The notes beneath the pieces were generated by a model that saw only the letters and a program-made list of their open reading frames with translations, did no database searches and was not told the origin of the DNA. Of a DNA stretch of 64,000 nt, positions 61,229 to 64,000 are shown piece after piece. Source of the DNA: Bradyrhizobium sp. Arg816 (lineage in GTDB: Bacteria > Pseudomonadota > Alphaproteobacteria > Rhizobiales > Xanthobacteraceae). Made by a program: the position numbers and the translations under genes. The stretch's first letter is position 1. Every line of letters begins with the position of its first letter. The stretch spans positions 153,293 to 217,292 of the forward strand of contig NZ_JAPRAQ010000013.1 of NCBI RefSeq assembly GCF_029989365.1, written 5' to 3'.

Positions 61229-61924
61229 CTACCGGCGCGCCTCGTTCAGACGTTCGCTCCACGCCGCAATCTGCGTCTCGATCACGGTCTGGTCTGCGAC
61301 GACGCGGACCTCGAAAGTCTCGGCGGCTTCGTATTCAATCCCGGTTCGCCGGGCCGCCTGGAGCTGCGAGCGCACCAGATCGAGCAATTCGCCCGGGCCG
61401 GTGATCTTGAACACCGGCACCGGCGAATTGCCGGTCAGCGCCGCGATCTGCTCGACCAGCGATCCGATCGCCTTGTCACGGACGGCGTCGGCGAGGAAGG
61501 GCAGCAATATCCGCGCGACCGAGCTTGCGATGTTGGTTTCGATCTCGCGGCAGGCCGTCTCGAAGCCGCCCACGATCGTGACCGCCTGCTGGTCGGACCA
61601 TTTGGCCCGCTCCTCGCCGAGCCGGATCGCGCTGCGGACGCGCTCCTCGGCAACCCTGGCATCGCCTTCCGCGACACCGGCGGCGTGGCCGCGACGATAG
61701 GCATCTTCGAGAAGATTGACCGGCGGAGCTTCCGCCTCGGGCGCCGGAGGCGGCGATTGAAGCTGTGGCTGCGATTGGGCCTGACGCGGCGGCTGAGGCT
61801 CGCGCCGCACCTCCATCGGCCTTGTCAGCACATCCTGGATCTTGGGGGGCGGAGGCGGCGGTGGAGACTTGGCCCGCCCATTCGCGTCGAACTGCGTCAG
61901 GAGTTTTCCGATAGCCGCGTTCAT
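61229..61924 (-). CDS. FliH-like flagellar assembly protein
   Basis: 231 residues. The N-terminal third is proline-rich (PPPPPPPKIQDVLTRP). A helical central part has the FliH-type GxxxG repeat start YRRGHAAGVAEGDARVAEER, and the C-terminal domain (GPGELLDLVRSQLQAA, TFEVRVVADQTVIETQIAAW) fits FliH, the regulator of export ATPase FliI. FliI is elsewhere. Start overlaps the fliF stop (ATGA). Confidence 0.75.
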   Translation of the reverse strand: MNAAIGKLLTQFDANGRAKSPPPPPPPKIQDVLTRPMEVRREPQPPRQAQSQPQLQSPPPAPEAEAPPVNLLEDAYRRGHAAGVAEGDARVAEERVRSAIRLGEERAKWSDQQAVTIVGGFETACREIETNIASSVARILLPFLADAVRDKAIGSLVEQIAALTGNSPVPVFKITGPGELLDLVRSQLQAARRTGIEYEAAETFEVRVVADQTVIETQIAAWSERLNEARR

Positions 61925-63549
61925 GCTGCCTCCTCGCGTCGCATCCAGTCTTTAAGGATTGCCGCCGCCTGCATCTGATCGAGCCGGACGATCTGCTCCA
62001 GCCGCTTCTGCGGCGTCCGCTGCATCTTGCCCTCGAGATCCTCGACGAGGTTGAGCTCGGGGTCCTGACTGTCGGCCAATGCAAGCGCCGTGGCCGCTTC
62101 AAGCTCGGCGGCCTCGGCCGCCTCGGTCTGCTCCTGCGCCGCGCGATGGGTCAGAATGCCGTTGACCGCGGGGCGAAGTCCGAACCAGACCAGCATCGAG
62201 GCAACGGCCAGGATGGTCACCGCATTGATGACGCTGCCGAGCTGCTTGTTGATCATCTCGACGAAGCTGATCGGCGGCACCGGCGCCAGTTCGCGCGAGC
62301 CTTCGATGAAGTCGACGGCCGTCACCTGGATCTGGTCGCCGCGCTGCTTGTCCAGTCCGCCTGCCGTCGCCGCGAGCTGGCTGATCTCGGCGAGCTTGCT
62401 GTCGACGATGGCCTGATTGCTCTTGTCGCCGAGATCGGCGACGAGCCGCGCGCGATTGACCAGCACGGCGATGAAGAGTTTCTTGACCAAATAACCGTCG
62501 CTCACCGTCGTCGTTGTCTTGGACGACACCTCGAAATTGGTGACGTCCTCGCGGCGGGTCTTGTCCTCGCTGGAATTCTTCGTGCCGCCGGCATTTACCT
62601 GTTGGTCCGGCAAGTTCTGCTGCACCGTGGTCGGCGTCGAACGATCCGCATTCTGCGACGATTCCTTCTCGCGCACGTTCCGGACCGAACGCTCGGCGCG
62701 GCTCTCCGGGTCGTAGACCGTCTCGTTGGTCTGGCGCTTGTCGGTGGAGAGCTGCGGCGCGACGCTCACCTCGAAATTGTCCAGGCCGAGATATGGCGTC
62801 AACGCCTTGCGGATGTTCTCCTGCACCATTCCGCCGACCGTCTTCTGGAGGCTGGCCATCTTGGTCGGCGCCGCGCTCGCCTCGTCCTCTTCGGCGAGCA
62901 GCATCGAACCATCGGCATCCAGCACCGTCACCTTGTCGCGGCTCATGCCGGGGATGGCCGCCGCGACGAGGTGTCGGATCGACTGCGCCGTACGCGCCTC
63001 GATCGCGCCGTCGGTGCGCAGCACGACCGACGCCGAAGGCGGCTGCTGCGTCGCCCGGAACGAGCCGCGCACCGGCATCACGATATGCACCCGCGCCGCC
63101 TTGACGCCCTTCATCAACTGCACGGTGCGCGCGATCTCGCCTTCCAGCGCCCGCAGCTTGGTGACCTCCTGCATGAACGAGGTCAGGCCGAGCGAGCCGA
63201 TCTTGTCGAACAGCTCGTAGCCGGAATTGGCGCTGGTCGGTAGCCCCTTCTCGGCAAGCAGCATCCGCGCCTGCATGGTCTGACTCGGGCGCACCGAGAC
63301 GGCGTCGCCGGCCGTATTGACGTCGAATGTGATATTCTGCTCGCGCAGCGCGGCGCCCATGCGCGTCACGTCTTCGCGGGAAAGCCCGGTATAGAGCGTT
63401 TCGAACTCAGGCCGGCTCAGATAATAGGCGCCGCCGACGACGGTGACGAGAACGGCAAAGCCGATCAGTCCCAAGGCCATCAGGCGCCGCGGCCCAAGCT
63501 CCAGCAGATTGTTGAGCAGTTGCTGTATCTGCGCACGACTGAGCAGCAT
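61921..63549 (-). CDS. fliF: Flagellar M-ring protein FliF
   Basis: 542 residues from ATG 63549 (GAGG upstream); a GTG at 63582 is possible. Two transmembrane helices (LMALGLIGFAVLVTVVGGAYYL near 25-45; VINAVTILAVASMLVWFGL near 430). Between are YTGLSREDVTRMGAALREQN and the YscJ/FliF domain with LAEKGLPTSANSGYELFD. C-terminal acidic tail binds FliG. It builds the MS-ring. It is the first structural gene after flagellin in this direction. Confidence 0.94.
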   Translation of the reverse strand: MLLSRAQIQQLLNNLLELGPRRLMALGLIGFAVLVTVVGGAYYLSRPEFETLYTGLSREDVTRMGAALREQNITFDVNTAGDAVSVRPSQTMQARMLLAEKGLPTSANSGYELFDKIGSLGLTSFMQEVTKLRALEGEIARTVQLMKGVKAARVHIVMPVRGSFRATQQPPSASVVLRTDGAIEARTAQSIRHLVAAAIPGMSRDKVTVLDADGSMLLAEEDEASAAPTKMASLQKTVGGMVQENIRKALTPYLGLDNFEVSVAPQLSTDKRQTNETVYDPESRAERSVRNVREKESSQNADRSTPTTVQQNLPDQQVNAGGTKNSSEDKTRREDVTNFEVSSKTTTTVSDGYLVKKLFIAVLVNRARLVADLGDKSNQAIVDSKLAEISQLAATAGGLDKQRGDQIQVTAVDFIEGSRELAPVPPISFVEMINKQLGSVINAVTILAVASMLVWFGLRPAVNGILTHRAAQEQTEAAEAAELEAATALALADSQDPELNLVEDLEGKMQRTPQKRLEQIVRLDQMQAAAILKDWMRREEAA

Positions 63550-63857
63550 GTGACCTCGTACCAATGCGAACGTATGGGACACTCCGCTGCCAACCTTGTC
63601 TGAAGGTTGCGCGAGGAGGCGAATGTGTCGGTTCGCGCGCGAGGCGTTGCAATTTTACAAGAATTCTGGACGACGCGATCAGGTCAGGAGCAACAAGCGG
63701 GCGCGCGGGTGCATGGCAGCGCGATCGGCTGCGGCGTGTTGCATGACGTCTGGCGTCGGGAGAGCTTCCATTACGGGCACGTCTTGTGCCGCCACACCGC
63801 CGGTCATGGCAGGGACCGTGCTCCCAGGGGGAGCACGGTTGTTTCCAAAGCCGAAGC
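63550..63857. other. Upstream region of fliF, with hairpins
   Basis: 308 nt without a gene. It contains CAACCTT-gtctg-AAGGTTG (63591-63609), a perfect 7-bp hairpin near the fliF start that could affect its leader, and the flagellin terminator hairpin further right. The middle (63610-63800) shows no clear promoter boxes. Confidence 0.5.
63815..63839. terminator. Flagellin terminator hairpin
   Basis: ACCGTGCTCCC (63815-63825) and GGGAGCACGGT (63829-63839) form a perfect 11-bp stem with a 3-nt loop, 18 nt after the flagellin stop. No T-run follows in the flagellin direction, but the stem is strong enough to stabilise or end the abundant flagellin mRNA. Confidence 0.75.
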
Positions 63858-64000
63858 TTACTTGAACAGTGCGAGGATGCTCTGGCTGTTCTGGTTGGCG
63901 ATCGAGAGCGCCTGAACGCCGAGCTGCTGCTGGGTCTGCAGCGCCTGAAGGCGGGTCGATTCCGCATTCATGTCGGCGTCGACGAGCTGGCCGACACCGC
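63858..64000 (-). CDS. Flagellin, C-terminal end (gene continues beyond the window)
   Basis: The last ~47 codons, stop TAA at 63858-63860. The peptide VGQLVDADMNAESTRLQALQ, then TQQQLGVQALSIANQNSQSI and LALFK, is the typical Flagellin_C (D0) helix of alphaproteobacterial flagellins. The L-V-D-A-D-M motif is characteristic. The gene lies upstream of fliF in the same direction; export and regulation fit FlbT/FlaF encoded in the cluster. Confidence 0.92.
   Translation of the reverse strand, partial: GVGQLVDADMNAESTRLQALQTQQQLGVQALSIANQNSQSILALFK

Noticed and set aside
63607..63915. Plus-strand frame of about 100 codons in the fliF upstream region
   Set aside because: It runs across the flagellin terminator and the flagellin 3' end in antisense, and has no motif.
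1..64000. Mobile elements, prophage, CRISPR arrays, tRNA or rRNA genes
   Set aside because: No transposase or integrase motifs, no regularly spaced direct repeats and no tRNA-like cloverleaf were noticed; the repeats present are short palindromic intergenic elements.

Overview
The window looks like a chromosomal segment of a Bradyrhizobium-type alphaproteobacterium (Nitrobacteraceae). The evidence is high GC, rhizobial flagellar genes (ftcR, flbT, flaF, motC), many FCD-type GntR, MHS and periplasmic-binding-protein systems, and hairpin-rich intergenic repeats of the kind scattered through Bradyrhizobium genomes. The genus is inferred from gene content; no rRNA or marker gene is present. I see no transposase, integrase, phage gene, CRISPR array or tRNA.

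Positions 1-42952 are a mosaic of small catabolic and transport loci, mostly each with its own regulator. (a) 1-5610: an ADP-ribosylglycohydrolase (cut by the left edge), a LacI regulator, a sugar ABC importer without its ATPase, and an SDR dehydrogenase. (b) 5668-13629: a split ThDP decarboxylase, an FCD-type GntR, an Asp/Glu-racemase-family protein, a D-amino-acid-dehydrogenase-like flavoprotein, an acetolactate-synthase-like ThDP enzyme, the remnant of an aminotransferase, a D-2-hydroxyacid dehydrogenase and an orphan amino-acid-binding protein; together they suggest an unassigned amino-acid/2-oxo-acid pathway. (c) 13743-18093: a phosphoesterase with an altered active-site motif, a GMC oxidoreductase, and a TetR/NmrA pair with clear operators. 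(d) 18144-21859: carboxylesterase plus MHS transporter under a divergent TetR. (e) 22005-29052: a polyamine-type ABC importer with a FAD amine oxidase and an HAD enzyme, divergent from a LysR regulator. (f) 29073-38316: a hexuronate locus (TRAP transporter, mannonate dehydratase, fructuronate reductase, a zinc dehydrogenase, an FMN 2-hydroxyacid dehydrogenase) with a UxuR-like GntR and a perfect operator between the divergent arms. (g) 38415-43943: an NTF2-like protein, an HAD phosphatase, a YeeZ-like reductase, a Tat-exported dienelactone hydrolase, an MHS transporter and a cysteine-rich MarR regulator.

Positions 43958-64000 hold a rhizobial flagellar cluster, probably the lateral/thin flagellum if this is Bradyrhizobium. 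Nearly all genes are read leftwards with many 1-4 nt stop/start overlaps: flagellin (3' end), then fliF, a fliH-like gene, motB, motC, fliK, a lytic transglycosylase, flgE, flgK, flgL, flaF, flbT, flgD, fliQ, flhA, fliR, a fliJ-like gene, flgJ, a flgN-like gene and a small membrane protein. The master regulator ftcR lies at the far end, convergent to the operon, beside a lower-GC intergenic region carrying repeated GTTCGATC palindromes.

Starts were often moved inward from the longest open frame where a Shine-Dalgarno sequence or a stop/start overlap supported it; these choices are stated in each entry. Functions come from motifs read by eye, without database searches.
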